Of a stretch of 58,690 nt of DNA, positions 7,892 through 16,798 are shown one piece after another; the stretch's first letter is position 1; each line of letters starts with the position of its first letter. The stretch spans positions 1-58,690 of the forward strand of contig CAJOLH010000047.1 in the NCBI GenBank assembly GCA_905235375.1, in the 5' to 3' direction. The DNA comes from an uncultured Bacteroidales bacterium. GTDB lineage: Bacteria > Bacteroidota > Bacteroidia > Bacteroidales > UBA3663. Both the position numbers and the translations under genes were made by a program. The notes beneath the pieces are model-generated. The model was not told the origin of the DNA. It saw nothing but the letters and a program-made list of their open reading frames with translations, and ran no database searches.

Positions 7892-9736
7892 TTAATCCTC
7901 GTCCTCGTCGTCCACGATGCCAGCGGCACGCTTCAGGCGCTTGCGCTCCAGTTCGTCGAGGACGACTTTGCGCATTCGGATGTTGTGGGGCGTAACTTCT
8001 ACGTATTCATCGGCCTTGATGTACTCCAACGCCTCTTCGAGGCTGAACACCTTCGGTGGGATGAGCGCGGCTTTCTCGTCGCTCGACTTCGAACGCATAT
8101 TGGTGAGCTTCTTCGACTTGGTGACGTTGACGGTGAGGTCCTTGTCCTTGGCGTGCTCGCCCACCACCTGTCCGCAATAGACTTCGTCCTGCGGGAAGAT
8201 GAAGAACTTGCCGCGATCCTGCAGCTTGTCGAGAGCGTAGGCAAAGGCTGTGCCGCCTTCCTTGGCGATGATGGAGCCGTTGGTGCGGCGCACGATGTCA
8301 CCCTTCCAAGGTTCGTAGGCGAGGAACTGGTGGGCCATGATGGCTTCGCCAGCCGAAGCGGTGAGCACGTTGGTGCGAAGGCCGATGACGCCGCGCGATG
8401 GAATCTTGAACTCAAGGTGTTGGCGATCGCCCTGAGTGTCCATGGCAATCATTTCGCCCTTGCGGCGGGTCACCATGTCGATCATCTTCGAACTGAATTC
8501 CTCGGGACAGTTGATGGTAAGCTGCTCGATAGGCTCGCACTTCTGTCCATTGATCTCCTTGACAATGACCTGAGGCTGCCCGATAGCCAGTTCATAACCC
8601 TCGCGACGCATGGTCTCGATGAGGATGGAGAGGTGGAGCACACCGCGACCATAGACTACCCACGCACCGTCGCGGGTCTCGTCTTTCTCGACGCGCAGTG
8701 CCACATCCTTCTCCAGTTCCTTGTAGAGGCGGTCCTGAATCTGACGCGAGGTGACGTACTTGCCGTCCTTGCCGAAGAAGGGCGAGTCGTTGATGGTGAA
8801 GAGCATCGACATCGTTGGCTCATCGACCTTGATGCGCGGCATGGCTTCTGCAGTCTCGATGTCGCTGATAGTGTCACCGATTTCGAAGCCTTCGATGCCG
8901 GTCATGGCGCAGATGTCGCCCGAGAAGACTTCATCGGTCTTCTTTTTGCCCATGCCCTCGAAGGTAAAGAGCTCCTTCACCTTCACCTGCTTCGAGACGA
9001 TGCCCTCGTCGGTGTGGTGCATCAGGAGCACCATCTGTCCCTGCTTAATGCTGCCGCGATGCACGCGGCCTACGGCGATTCGACCTACGAACGAAGAGTA
9101 TTCGAGCGAAGTGATGAGCATCTGAGTGGGACCTTCGATGACCTCGGGAGCGGGGATGTTTTCGAGGATGGCATCGAGCAGGGGATAGACGTTTGTGGTG
9201 GGTTTCTTCCAGTCGTCCGACATCCAGCCCTGCTTGGCAGAACCGAAGATGGTTACGAAGTCGAGCTGCTCTTCGGTGGCACCGAGGTTATACATCAGGT
9301 CGAACACCTTGTCCTGCGCAATGTCGGGTGTGCAGTTGGGCTTATCGACCTTGTTGACCACGACGATGGGTTTCAGTCCGATCTCGATAGCCTTCTGCAG
9401 CACGAAGCGGGTCTGCGGCATGGGGCCTTCGAAGGCATCGACCAGAAGGAGGCAACCGTCGGCCATGTTGAGCACGCGTTCCACCTCGCCGCCGAAGTCC
9501 GAGTGGCCTGGGGTGTCGATGATGTTGATCTTGGTGTCCTTGTAGTTGATTGACACGTTCTTCGAGAGGATGGTGATGCCGCGCTCGCGCTCCAGCTCGT
9601 TGTTGTCGAGCATGAGGTCGTTGGTCACCTGATTCTCACGAAAGAGGTTGCCGGCGTAGAGCATCTTGTCAACCAGGGTCGTCTTGCCATGGTCAACGTG
9701 TGCGATAATCGCAATATTACGGATGTTTTGTTTCAT
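7892..9736 (-). CDS. typA: Translational GTPase TypA/BipA
   Basis: A 614-residue ribosome-binding GTPase of the EF-G-like class, involved in ribosome assembly and stress or low-temperature growth. G1 is [10 protein letters not shown] (residues ~11-20), G2 lies in [10 protein letters not shown]3 is DTPGHSDF (~75-82), and G4 is NKVDKPN (~129-135). β-barrel and EF-G III/V-like domains follow, then the TypA-specific C-terminal domain ([14 protein letters not shown] near 575). The end is acidic (IVDDEDED). Length matches the family. The upstream side faces the 42-bp repeat array and dnaE, transcribed the other way. Confidence 0.97.
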   Translation of the reverse strand: MKQNIRNIAIIAHVDHGKTTLVDKMLYAGNLFRENQVTNDLMLDNNELERERGITILSKNVSINYKDTKINIIDTPGHSDFGGEVERVLNMADGCLLLVDAFEGPMPQTRFVLQKAIEIGLKPIVVVNKVDKPNCTPDIAQDKVFDLMYNLGATEEQLDFVTIFGSAKQGWMSDDWKKPTTNVYPLLDAILENIPAPEVIEGPTQMLITSLEYSSFVGRIAVGRVHRGSIKQGQMVLLMHHTDEGIVSKQVKVKELFTFEGMGKKKTDEVFSGDICAMTGIEGFEIGDTISDIETAEAMPRIKVDEPTMSMLFTINDSPFFGKDGKYVTSRQIQDRLYKELEKDVALRVEKDETRDGAWVVYGRGVLHLSILIETMRREGYELAIGQPQVIVKEINGQKCEPIEQLTINCPEEFSSKMIDMVTRRKGEMIAMDTQGDRQHLEFKIPSRGVIGLRTNVLTASAGEAIMAHQFLAYEPWKGDIVRRTNGSIIAKEGGTAFAYALDKLQDRGKFFIFPQDEVYCGQVVGEHAKDKDLTVNVTKSKKLTNMRSKSSDEKAALIPPKVFSLEEALEYIKADEYVEVTPHNIRMRKVVLDELERKRLKRAAGIVDDEDED

Positions 9737-9828
9737 ATATCTTAATAATCAGGGCGCAAAGTTAATAAAAAATCCGATATGTCGGTATTCGCAAAACCTA
9801 AAAAACGACTGCCCGTCCGATTATAGAA

Positions 9829-9836
9829 TATATTTG
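9829..9836 (+). promoter_or_regulatory. Possible -7 promoter box ahead of the palindrome array
   Basis: TATATTTG matches TAnnTTTG and points toward the array and dnaE. No good TTTG is seen at the usual upstream distance. The preceding 9813-9822 segment (CCCGTCCGAT) resembles a piece of the 42-bp unit. Confidence 0.35.
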
Positions 9837-9883
9837 TAATATGGAATACACAAAATGGAATTCAATCTATAGTCCACTTTGTC

Positions 9884-10027
9884 ATGTATAATTATCCGAA
9901 AGGTTTGAAAAATCTTATAGCTGAAAAGCATTGGAAAAGTAAGATAACTCAATGTCTTTTTTCTCCATTTGGATGCCTTTCCCTTATATTATTTTTATTT
10001 TTATGGCATGAGTCCAATTCTCTATAG
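9884..10027 (+). CDS. Possible 47-residue peptide running into the repeat array (doubtful)
   Basis: An ATG frame begins YNYPKGLKNLIAEKH and ends with a hydrophobic stretch (CLSLILFLFLW), stopping inside the first array unit. It lies 48 nt after a TATATTTG box. The mix of a basic amphipathic N-terminus and a hydrophobic C-terminus would fit a small membrane peptide, but no ribosome-binding site or homologue is recognised. It may be a remnant or chance frame. Confidence 0.25.
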   Translation: MYNYPKGLKNLIAEKHWKSKITQCLFSPFGCLSLILFLFLWHESNSL

Positions 10028-10458
10028 TAAATTGGACCCGTCAGATTGTGGGAGTCCAATTCTCTAAAGTAAATTGGACCCGTCCGATTGTGGGAGTCCA
10101 ATTCTCTAAAGTAAATTGGACCTATCCGGTTGTTGGAGTCCAATTCTCTGAAGTAAATTGGACCCATCCGATTGTGGGAGTCCAATTCTCTGAAGTAAAT
10201 TGGACCCGTCCGATTGTTAGAGTCCAATTCTCTAAAGTAAATTGGACCCGTCCGATTGTAGGAGTCCAATTCTCTGAAGTAAAATGGACCCGTCCGATTG
10301 TTGGAGTCCAATTCTCTGAAGTAAAATGGACCCGTCCGATTGTGGGGGTCCAATTCTCTAAAGTAAATTGGACTCGTCCGATTGTCGGAGTCCAATTCTC
10401 TGAAGTAAATTGGACCCGTCCGATTGTCGGAGTCCAATTCTTTAAAGTAAATTGGACC
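10010..10458. repeat. Tandem array of eleven 42-bp units, each carrying a small palindrome
   Basis: Ten full units start at 10010, 10052, 10094, 10136, 10178, 10220, 10262, 10304, 10346 and 10388; a partial one starts at 10430. Each unit has GTCCAATT, a 10-nt loop (CTCTAAAGTA or CTCTGAAGTA) and AATTGGAC, then a conserved CCGTCCGATTGT linker. In units 7 and 8 the right arm reads AAATGGAC. One base per unit (10050 in unit 1 and every 42 nt) takes all four nucleotides. Because 42 is divisible by 3 both strands stay open through the array, but neither frame has a convincing start. The rest of 9737-10628 is AT-rich with no supported gene. Confidence 0.95.
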
Positions 10459-10575
10459 CATAATGACTGAGTGACCTTATCCCATAATTGAGCCTTTGTC
10501 CAACCAATCGTGGCAACAAAAATTGCTCGTTAGGCAAGAAACAAGATTTAAAATATTGATAAATCAGTCAAATTA

Positions 10576-10607
10576 TTTGGAGAAGTCATAAATATATCCT
10601 AAATTTG
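10576..10607 (+). promoter_or_regulatory. Bacteroidetes-type promoter of dnaE
   Basis: TTTG at 10576-10579, a 20-nt spacer, and TAAATTTG at 10600-10607, 21 nt before the dnaE start codon. Confidence 0.75.
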
Positions 10608-10628
10608 CACCCTCAGAAAATATAGACT

Positions 10629-13600
10629 ATGGAATCTTTCGCACATCTCCACGTACATACAGAGTTCTCGCTCCTCGATGGGCAATGTAAAATCAGCAAA
10701 CTCTTCGCTAAGGCAGCTGCAGACGGTATGCCGGGTTTTGCCATCACCGATCACGGCAATATGTTCGGCATCAAGGACTTTTTCGACATTGCATCCAAGG
10801 AGAACGCTGCGCGCGACAAGCAGGGACTGCCTCCTGTGAAGCCCATCTTCGGCTGTGAGGTGTATGTGGCACGTCGCGGATTGAGCCGGAAGGAAAGCAA
10901 GGCGGACATGAGCGGTTGGCACCTGATCTTGCTGGCCAAGAACAAGCAGGGCTACCAGAATCTGATCAAGGCCGTGTCCATCGGCTGGGTGGATGGTTAC
11001 TATATGCGTCCGCGTATTGACCACGAGGTGCTGGAGAAGTATCACGAAGGGCTGATCTGCTGTTCGGCTTGTCTGGGCGGCGAAGTGCCTCGCAAATTCG
11101 AGGACGGCGACTTGGAAGGGGCAGAAGAAGCCATCCTTTGGCACAAGCGGCTCTTTGGCGATGACTATTACCTGGAGTTGCAGCGCCATCCGTCGAAGGA
11201 TCCTCTATACAATCCCGGATGTATCGTCAAGCAGAACAAACTCAACCCCTGGCTCATCGAGATGGCGCACAAGCACAACATCAAGCTGGTGGCCACCAAC
11301 GACGTACACTTTGTGGATGAGGAGAACGCCGAGGCGCACGATCACCTGATATGCATGAATACGGGCAAGGACCTTGATGACCCCACCCGTTTGCGCTACA
11401 CCAAGCAGGAATGGTTCAAGACCACAGCCGAGATGAACGAACTATGGGCCGACGTGCCCGAGGCGCTGAGCAACACCATCGAAATTGTCGATAAATGCGA
11501 GATATATAACATCGAGAACGGCCCCATCATGCCCAATTTCGAGATTCCCGCTTGGTTCGGCAACGAGGAGCAATATCGTCAGCGACTTACCGATCAGGAT
11601 CTCTTCGACGAATTTACGCAGGATGAGAACGGCAACGTGGTACTTCCTCAGGATGAGGCAGAGAAGAAGATCAAGAAACTGGGAGGTTATGAGAAACTCT
11701 ACCGCATCAAGTTTGAGGCCGACTATCTGAGATTCCTCGCTCTTCGTGGTGCTATTCCCCTCTATGGTAACGAGGCTATTCAGGCCAAATATGCTGCCGA
11801 TCCCAAGGCTGTGACCGACCAGGATGTCATCGATTCGCTCGAACCATCTGTTTGGGAACGCATCAAGTTCGAACTGCATATCATGAAGACGATGGGCTTC
11901 CCGGGCTACTTCCTCATCGTGTCGGATTTCATTCGCGCCTGTCGTGAGGAGTTGAACGTCAGTGTTGGCCCGGGTCGTGGATCGGCAGCAGGTTCGGCTG
12001 TGGCCTATTGCCTTGGCATCACCAAGATTGACCCCATCAAGTACGACCTGCTGTTTGAACGTTTCCTGAATCCCGACCGCATCTCGCTGCCCGATATTGA
12101 TACTGACTTTGACGACGACGGACGTGCCCGTGTGATCGAGTGGGTGCAGGAGAAATATGGTGCTGACCGCGTAAGCCACATCATCACCTACGGCACAATG
12201 GCCACCAAGATGGTGATCAAGGACATGGCGCGTGTCGAAAAGGTGCCTATTCCTGTGGCCAATCATCTGGCGGGCCTCGTACCCGACCGAATGCCCGAAG
12301 AAAACGGCAAGGCCTTGAAATGCAACCTCAAGAACTGCATCAAGGTGGTGCCTGAACTGGCAGAAGCCTGCGACAGTGACGATCCGGCTGTTCGCAACGT
12401 GATGCGCCTCGGACAGATGCTTGAGGGCAACGTGCGCGGCACGGGTGTGCATGCCTGCGGTATGATTATCGGTCGAGATCCCATCGACACTGTCGTACCT
12501 GTTTCTGTGGTCGATGACCATGGCACCAAGCTGCTCGTAACCCAATACGACGGACACGTCATCGAATCGACCGGACTCATCAAGATGGACTTCCTCGGCC
12601 TCAAGACCTTGGGCATCATCAACGAAGCGCTCGACAATATCCGCGAAACACGAGGCATCGAAATCGATATCGAAAAGATTCCGATCGACGATGAACTGAC
12701 CTACAAACTCTTCCAGGCTGGACGCACCGTGGGTACGTTCCAGTTCGAATCGCCCGGTATGCAGAAGTACCTCAAGGAACTGAAGCCCGACTGCATCGGC
12801 GACATCGTGGCAATGAACGCCCTTTATCGCCCGGGTCCAATGGACTACATCCCATCGTTCATCGCCCGCAAGAATGGTCGTGAGCCCATCACCTATGATA
12901 TCCCCGTCATGGAGAAATACCTGAAGGATACCTATGGCATCACGGTCTATCAGGAGCAGGTCATGCTGCTGTCGCGCCTATTGGCCGACTTTACGCGTGG
13001 CGAGTCGGATGCTCTCCGTAAGGCGATGGGCAAGAAGAAGAAGGACATCGTCGATGCAATGAAGCCCAAGTTCATCGAAGGTGGCAAGAGGAATGGACAC
13101 GATCCGGAAAAGCTTGAGAAGATCTGGGGCGACTGGGAAAAGTTCGCTTCCTATGCCTTCAACAAGAGCCATGCCGTGTGCTACGCTTGGGTGGCTTATC
13201 AGACCGCTTACCTCAAGGCGCACTATCCTGCCGAGTATATGGCAGCTGTGCTTTCGCGTTCGCTCAACGACGTGAACGAATTGGCAAAGCAGATGGACGA
13301 ATGTCGTGCCATCGGCCTCTCGGTCAAGGGCCCCGATATCAACCTCTCGCGTCAGCGGTATTCGGTCGATGCCGAGGGTGCCGTGCGCTTTGGATTGGCG
13401 GGCATCAAGGGCTTTGGCGAAGGTGCTGCCGATGCCGTGGTGAAGGAGCGTAATGAGCATGGCCCCTTCAAGGACATTTTCGACCTGGTGGAGCGCGTCG
13501 ATCTTGGCTCCGTCAATCGCAAGGCACTGGAGTCACTGGCCTTGTCGGGAGCCTTCGACAGTTTGGGCAAGATCAGTCGCGAACAGTACCTCGCTGTGAA

Positions 13601-14612
13601 TGTCCAGGGCGTAGCCTTCCTCGACCAGGTGATCAAATACGGTCAGAAGTTCAAGGCCGACAAGGAGTCGAACGAGATGAGTCTTTTCGGAGACCTGGAG
13701 GAGAACGACGTGATGATACAGCATCCCGAGCCGCCCAAGGAATTTGAGCAGTGGAGCACCCTGGAGCGTCTCAACCGCGAAAAGGAGTTGGTGGGTCTCT
13801 TCCTTTCGGCGCACCCGCTCGACGAATACAAGTTCCAGCTCCAGTACGCCTGCAATACGACGATGGCAGAGCTTGAGTCGATTCCCAATCCTCGCAGCAA
13901 AGAGGAACAGGACACCAAATGGAAAGAACTGCAGGACAACCCTGCCGAGGTGGAGCGCATCCGCAAAATCCAGAATCGCGACATCACGTGTGGCGGCATC
14001 GTCACGGCTTGGCGCGAAGGCACTTCGCGTTCGGGCAACCCTTACGGCATCCTTACCCTGGAAGACTATTCGGGTCGTCATGAGTTTGCACTCTTCGGCA
14101 ATGCCTATCCGCAATGGCGTGGTTTCGGCAAGGAGGGCATGTACCTGTATATTCAGGCCAAGTATCAGCCCAAGCGTTTCCTGCGTGGTGAGCCTCGCAC
14201 GATCTTCGATTTGGAGTTCAATATCGGCAATATTCAGCAACTCAGTCAGGTGGCCGACTCGCTGCTCGACAGTCTGACGGTGATCCTTGATTGTCATCGC
14301 CTGACCCACGCAGGAATCGAGCAGATGGCCGATGCCATTGTCAAGCGTTCGCTCGAAGAAGTGCGCTTCAAAAATGTGGAGGCCAAGACTTCGCTCTACT
14401 TCGAGCTGTGCGACCCGCTCAAGAACTACGTCGTGAAGCTCTACAGCCGCAAGCACAAGGCTCACATCACTACTAACCTCATCGATTTCCTGCGTACTCA
14501 GGACGGCGCGCAGGTTCGCATCAACAACCGCCTTGTCGAGGATCTCGTTGCAGTTACTGATGAGTCGGACGATGCAATGCCTGAAATGGAGGATCTGCTG
14601 CCGGATGATTGA
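10629..14612 (+). CDS. dnaE: DNA polymerase III alpha subunit
   Basis: The replicative polymerase subunit, 1327 residues, longer than E. coli DnaE (1160). It starts with the PHP domain (HLHVHTEFSLLDG at ~7-19, FAITDHGNMFG at ~37-47). The palm catalytic Asp cluster is PDIDTDFDDDGR (Asp489, 491, 493). GPGRGSAAGS lies near 446. TYGITVYQEQVM and FNKSHAVCYAWVAY mark the fingers and β-binding region. An OB-fold segment (ITCGGIVTAWREGTSRSGN, ~1115) and a C-terminal domain follow. Extra length lies mainly between the PHP and palm domains (~residues 300-400), as I believe is usual in Bacteroidetes. Start at the ATG 21 nt after the promoter. Confidence 0.97.
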   Translation: MESFAHLHVHTEFSLLDGQCKISKLFAKAAADGMPGFAITDHGNMFGIKDFFDIASKENAARDKQGLPPVKPIFGCEVYVARRGLSRKESKADMSGWHLILLAKNKQGYQNLIKAVSIGWVDGYYMRPRIDHEVLEKYHEGLICCSACLGGEVPRKFEDGDLEGAEEAILWHKRLFGDDYYLELQRHPSKDPLYNPGCIVKQNKLNPWLIEMAHKHNIKLVATNDVHFVDEENAEAHDHLICMNTGKDLDDPTRLRYTKQEWFKTTAEMNELWADVPEALSNTIEIVDKCEIYNIENGPIMPNFEIPAWFGNEEQYRQRLTDQDLFDEFTQDENGNVVLPQDEAEKKIKKLGGYEKLYRIKFEADYLRFLALRGAIPLYGNEAIQAKYAADPKAVTDQDVIDSLEPSVWERIKFELHIMKTMGFPGYFLIVSDFIRACREELNVSVGPGRGSAAGSAVAYCLGITKIDPIKYDLLFERFLNPDRISLPDIDTDFDDDGRARVIEWVQEKYGADRVSHIITYGTMATKMVIKDMARVEKVPIPVANHLAGLVPDRMPEENGKALKCNLKNCIKVVPELAEACDSDDPAVRNVMRLGQMLEGNVRGTGVHACGMIIGRDPIDTVVPVSVVDDHGTKLLVTQYDGHVIESTGLIKMDFLGLKTLGIINEALDNIRETRGIEIDIEKIPIDDELTYKLFQAGRTVGTFQFESPGMQKYLKELKPDCIGDIVAMNALYRPGPMDYIPSFIARKNGREPITYDIPVMEKYLKDTYGITVYQEQVMLLSRLLADFTRGESDALRKAMGKKKKDIVDAMKPKFIEGGKRNGHDPEKLEKIWGDWEKFASYAFNKSHAVCYAWVAYQTAYLKAHYPAEYMAAVLSRSLNDVNELAKQMDECRAIGLSVKGPDINLSRQRYSVDAEGAVRFGLAGIKGFGEGAADAVVKERNEHGPFKDIFDLVERVDLGSVNRKALESLALSGAFDSLGKISREQYLAVNVQGVAFLDQVIKYGQKFKADKESNEMSLFGDLEENDVMIQHPEPPKEFEQWSTLERLNREKELVGLFLSAHPLDEYKFQLQYACNTTMAELESIPNPRSKEEQDTKWKELQDNPAEVERIRKIQNRDITCGGIVTAWREGTSRSGNPYGILTLEDYSGRHEFALFGNAYPQWRGFGKEGMYLYIQAKYQPKRFLRGEPRTIFDLEFNIGNIQQLSQVADSLLDSLTVILDCHRLTHAGIEQMADAIVKRSLEEVRFKNVEAKTSLYFELCDPLKNYVVKLYSRKHKAHITTNLIDFLRTQDGAQVRINNRLVEDLVAVTDESDDAMPEMEDLLPDD

Positions 14613-14660
14613 TTCCTGTATTAAGGCAGGATGGTGCGCAGAAAGGAGAGAAGGTGGGCG

Positions 14661-14936
14661 TTACTTGTCGTCGTAATGCCCGTAGGCTGTGAGCACTATC
14701 ACGATTACTTCGGTGTCTTGGATTTCATATACTAAACGATGTTTTTTCGTGATACGTCGGCTCCACTGCCCGGCTCGGTCGCCAGAGAGCGGTTCAGGCT
14801 TGCCAGTGCCGGTGCGGGGATGTTCTCGTAGTTCTTCAATTAATGCTTGAGCCTTGGCAAAGGCTTTCGGCTCGTTTTGGGCAAGTGCTACCAAATCGAG
14901 CGTGGCTTTTTTGGTAAACTCGATATTATATGTCAT
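14661..14936 (-). CDS. yoeB: Toxin of the Txe/YoeB (RelE superfamily) type
   Basis: A 91-residue mRNA interferase-like toxin, expected to cleave mRNA in the ribosome when freed from its antitoxin. It has the YoeB hallmarks: the GTGKPEPLSG loop (Glu48), RRITKKHRLVYEI (Arg67) and the C-terminal TAYGHYDDK with His87-Tyr88, corresponding to the E. coli catalytic Glu46, Arg65 and His83/Tyr84. Its start codon overlaps the antitoxin 3' end by 11 nt, so the two are translationally coupled. It lies convergent to dnaE with only 48 nt between stop codons. All catalytic positions look intact. Confidence 0.93.
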   Translation of the reverse strand: MTYNIEFTKKATLDLVALAQNEPKAFAKAQALIEELREHPRTGTGKPEPLSGDRAGQWSRRITKKHRLVYEIQDTEVIVIVLTAYGHYDDK

Positions 14937-15171
14937 GACCGAGTCTTCTTAGAAAAGTGGTAATGTCTTCATCAGGGAGCATTTTGTAAGTTGGCCCTTT
15001 CTTCGCTTCATCAACACGACGGAAGAATTCTTCTTTGGTCATCAACGTAGGGTCTTCCTTCTTTGTGGCAAGTTTCTTTGCATATTTGATGAGTTTCTGA
15101 AGTGCTGCTTCGCTGTCAAGCAGCGGATTCATTTCGCGGAAAAGTTCCGCACGCAGTTCTGATATGGTCAT
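14926..15171 (-). CDS. Antitoxin partner of the YoeB-type toxin
   Basis: An 81-residue protein directly upstream of, and overlapping, the toxin gene. It is charged and helical throughout. The N-terminus (MTISELRAELFREMNPLLD) resembles a YefM/Phd-type or related small antitoxin only loosely; the C-terminal half (TKEEFFRRVDEAKKGPTYKML) would be the toxin-binding tail. The antitoxin role is inferred from position, size and overlap rather than a clear family motif. It probably autoregulates from the promoter at 15215-15245. Confidence 0.85.
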   Translation of the reverse strand: MTISELRAELFREMNPLLDSEAALQKLIKYAKKLATKKEDPTLMTKEEFFRRVDEAKKGPTYKMLPDEDITTFLRRLGHDI

Positions 15172-15214
15172 AATGTTAGCTTATAAGTTACTCAATTATT
15201 CTGGAATTGCGTTG

Positions 15215-15245
15215 CAAAAATACGAAATATTTTGTAAGTTTCAAA
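15215..15245 (-). promoter_or_regulatory. Promoter of the toxin-antitoxin operon
   Basis: Minus strand TATTTTTG (15222-15215) with TTTG 19 nt upstream (15245-15242). The AATTATTCTGGAATTGC segment between box and start could serve as operator, but no clean palindrome is seen. Confidence 0.6.
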
Positions 15246-15304
15246 ATTTTTGGTCATAATATTTTCTTTATTCCTCGATTTTGTTCTAAAGACCATTATT
15301 TTCG

Positions 15305-15336
15305 TGCGATTCTATTTAAATGCGATTCTATTTAAA
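15305..15336. repeat. 16-bp tandem duplication
   Basis: TGCGATTCTATTTAAA occurs twice with no gap, next to the aldolase terminator. Confidence 0.9.
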
Positions 15337-15343
15337 ACAAAAG

Positions 15344-15373
15344 CGAGCCAAGGGCATCAAAACCCTTGGCTCG
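15344..15373 (-). terminator. Intrinsic terminator of the aldolase gene
   Basis: An 11-bp perfect stem (CGAGCCAAGGG / CCCTTGGCTCG) with an 8-nt loop, followed on the minus strand by CTTTTGTTTT. Confidence 0.85.
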
Positions 15374-15398
15374 TCATGTTATTCAGTCGAAACGCAGA

Positions 15399-16406
15399 TT
15401 AGCACTGGGCAAGCTTGCCGTCAGAGCCGAGCACGTTGACGATCTTGTGGATATACATCTTCTTCATGTTGTCACGAGCAGGAGTGAGGTACTGACGTGG
15501 ATCGAAGTGAGATGGGAACTCAACGAAGTGCTTGCGGATAGCAGCGGTCATGGCAAGACGCGAGTCGGAGTCGATGTTGATCTTGCAGACAGCGCTCTTG
15601 GCAGCTTCGCGGAGCTGCTCCTCGGGGATACCGATAGCATCGGGCAACTTGCCACCATAAGCATTGATGGTGTCAACCTCGTCCTGTGGAACTGACGAAG
15701 AGCCGTGGAGAACGATGGGGAAGCCGGGGAGCTTCTTCTCGATCTGATGGAGCACGTCGAATGCGAGTGGGGGAGGAACGAGCTTGCCGGTCTTGGGATC
15801 GCGGGTGCACTGCTCGGGCTTGAACTTGTATGCGCCGTGGCTGGTGCCGATAGAGATAGCGAGGGAGTCGCAACCTGTGCGGGTAGCGAAGTCGATCACT
15901 TCCTCAGGCTTGGTGTAGTGGCTAACCTCTGCGGCAACCTCATCCTCTACACCTGCGAGCACACCAAGCTCACACTCTACGGTAACATCGAACTTGTGGG
16001 CATATTCAACTACCTGACGAGAGATCTTGATGTTCTCCTCGTAGGGAAGAGCCGAGCCGTCGAACATTACCGACGAGAAGCCCATGTCGATGCAGTCCTT
16101 GCAAGTCTCGAAGCTGTCACCATGGTCGAGGTGAAGCACGATTTCGGGATGCTCGCAACCGAGCTCCTTGGCGTAGGCAACAGCGCCCTCAGCCATAAAG
16201 CGGAGAATCGTCGGGTTGGCATACTTGCGTGCGCCCTTCGAAACCTGCATAATCACTGGAGACTTGGTTTCAACAGCTGCCTGCACGATGGCCTGCATCT
16301 GCTCCATAGTGTTGAAGTTAAAAGCTGGGATAGCGTAACCGCCGTCAACTGCTCTCTTGAACATCTCGCGAGTATTCACGAGACCGAGGTCTTTGTAATT
16401 GATCAT
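15399..16406 (-). CDS. fba: Class II fructose-1,6-bisphosphate aldolase
   Basis: A 335-residue zinc enzyme that splits fructose 1,6-bisphosphate into DHAP and glyceraldehyde 3-phosphate in glycolysis, and joins them in gluconeogenesis. It has the metal-site segment VLHLDHGDSFETC (His92, Asp94, His95), the GFSSVMFDGSALP loop, VECELGVLAG with a metal-associated Glu, SIGTSHGAYKF with the second zinc His, and VLHGSSSVP. Length fits the class IIB long form. It stands alone, with its own promoter and terminator, divergent from the Phe/Tyr operon. Confidence 0.96.
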   Translation of the reverse strand: MINYKDLGLVNTREMFKRAVDGGYAIPAFNFNTMEQMQAIVQAAVETKSPVIMQVSKGARKYANPTILRFMAEGAVAYAKELGCEHPEIVLHLDHGDSFETCKDCIDMGFSSVMFDGSALPYEENIKISRQVVEYAHKFDVTVECELGVLAGVEDEVAAEVSHYTKPEEVIDFATRTGCDSLAISIGTSHGAYKFKPEQCTRDPKTGKLVPPPLAFDVLHQIEKKLPGFPIVLHGSSSVPQDEVDTINAYGGKLPDAIGIPEEQLREAAKSAVCKINIDSDSRLAMTAAIRKHFVEFPSHFDPRQYLTPARDNMKKMYIHKIVNVLGSDGKLAQC

Positions 16407-16487
16407 AATTTGAGTTTGTTAAAAAAATGTTGTTTTGGTATTGTTAAGTTAATTAATCGTTGTTATTGTCTTTTTTGTTAGACGTTG

Positions 16488-16495
16488 CAAATATA
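16488..16495 (-). promoter_or_regulatory. -7 promoter box of fba
   Basis: TATATTTG on the minus strand, 82 nt ahead of the start; the -33 element is not clear. Confidence 0.5.
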
Positions 16496-16603
16496 ATAAC
16501 TTTTATTCGAAAAGCGTTATTTTAGAAGGAAAAATAATGCTTTTCATCGGTTTTTTTATTAAAATCGTAATGTAGAGTGAAAAAAAAAAAAATCGGTAAA
16601 AAG

Positions 16604-16635
16604 TTTGGAGGTTTTAAAAGTTTGCCTTATCTTTG
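16604..16635 (+). promoter_or_regulatory. Strong promoter of the Phe/Tyr biosynthesis operon
   Basis: TTTG at 16604-16607, a 20-nt spacer, and TATCTTTG at 16628-16635. The block TTTGGAGGTTT...TATCTTTGC is nearly the same as the tRNA operon promoter at 56563-56594. Transcription should start near 16642, about 14 nt before the leader ORF. Confidence 0.85.
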
Positions 16636-16655
16636 CCCCGGTTTTTTCAAGAATT

Positions 16656-16736
16656 ATGAATAATTTATCTGGCCGATTTTACTTTTACTATTATTATTGC
16701 TTTGCTGAAGGTAAGGTCGGGCTGACGTGCGCATAA
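16656..16736 (+). CDS. Phe/Tyr-rich leader peptide of the pheA operon
   Basis: A 26-codon ORF not detectable by length alone. Residues 8-16 read FYFYYYYCF: with the flanking codons this is three Phe and five Tyr within nine residues, encoded by consecutive TTT/TAC/TAT codons at 16677-16703. It is placed between a strong promoter and a rho-independent terminator, in front of prephenate dehydratase and other Phe/Tyr genes. This is the architecture of a ribosome-mediated attenuator: when charged tRNA-Phe or tRNA-Tyr is scarce the ribosome stalls on this run. The ORF ends at a TAA just past the antiterminator's 5' strand, so a non-stalled ribosome covers that strand. Confidence 0.85.
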   Translation: MNNLSGRFYFYYYYCFAEGKVGLTCA

Positions 16737-16798
16737 CTGCATACGATAACATAAAGAATAGACTAAAAATCCCGACCATGTGCATGGCCGGGATTTTT
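16715..16798 (+). promoter_or_regulatory. Transcription attenuator: antiterminator and terminator of the pheA operon
   Basis: Terminator: AAAAATCCCGACCATG (16765-16780) pairs with CATGGCCGGGATTTTT (16783-16798) with one A-C mismatch, ending in a T-run 17 nt before pheA. Antiterminator: GGTCGGG (16715-16721), inside the last third of the leader ORF, is exactly complementary to CCCGACC (16771-16777) in the terminator's left arm. The two pairings exclude each other. Ribosome stalling at the Phe/Tyr codons (~16677-16703) would leave GGTCGGG free and allow read-through. Confidence 0.85.

Noticed and set aside
7985..9553. ~520-codon antisense frame opposite typA
   Set aside because: Shadow frame; typA is complete with all motifs on the other strand.
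10010..10458. CRISPR array
   Set aside because: Both the palindrome and the linker are conserved in every unit, so there are no unique spacers, and no cas genes are in the window.
10048..10470. Open frames on both strands through the 42-bp array (140 codons +, 170 codons -) encoding 14-residue repeats
   Set aside because: They follow automatically from a unit length divisible by 3. The + frame has only a GTG inside a unit and no ribosome-binding site; the - frame starts inside the last unit. Substitutions do not clearly favour either frame, although the hypervariable base is silent in the + frame.
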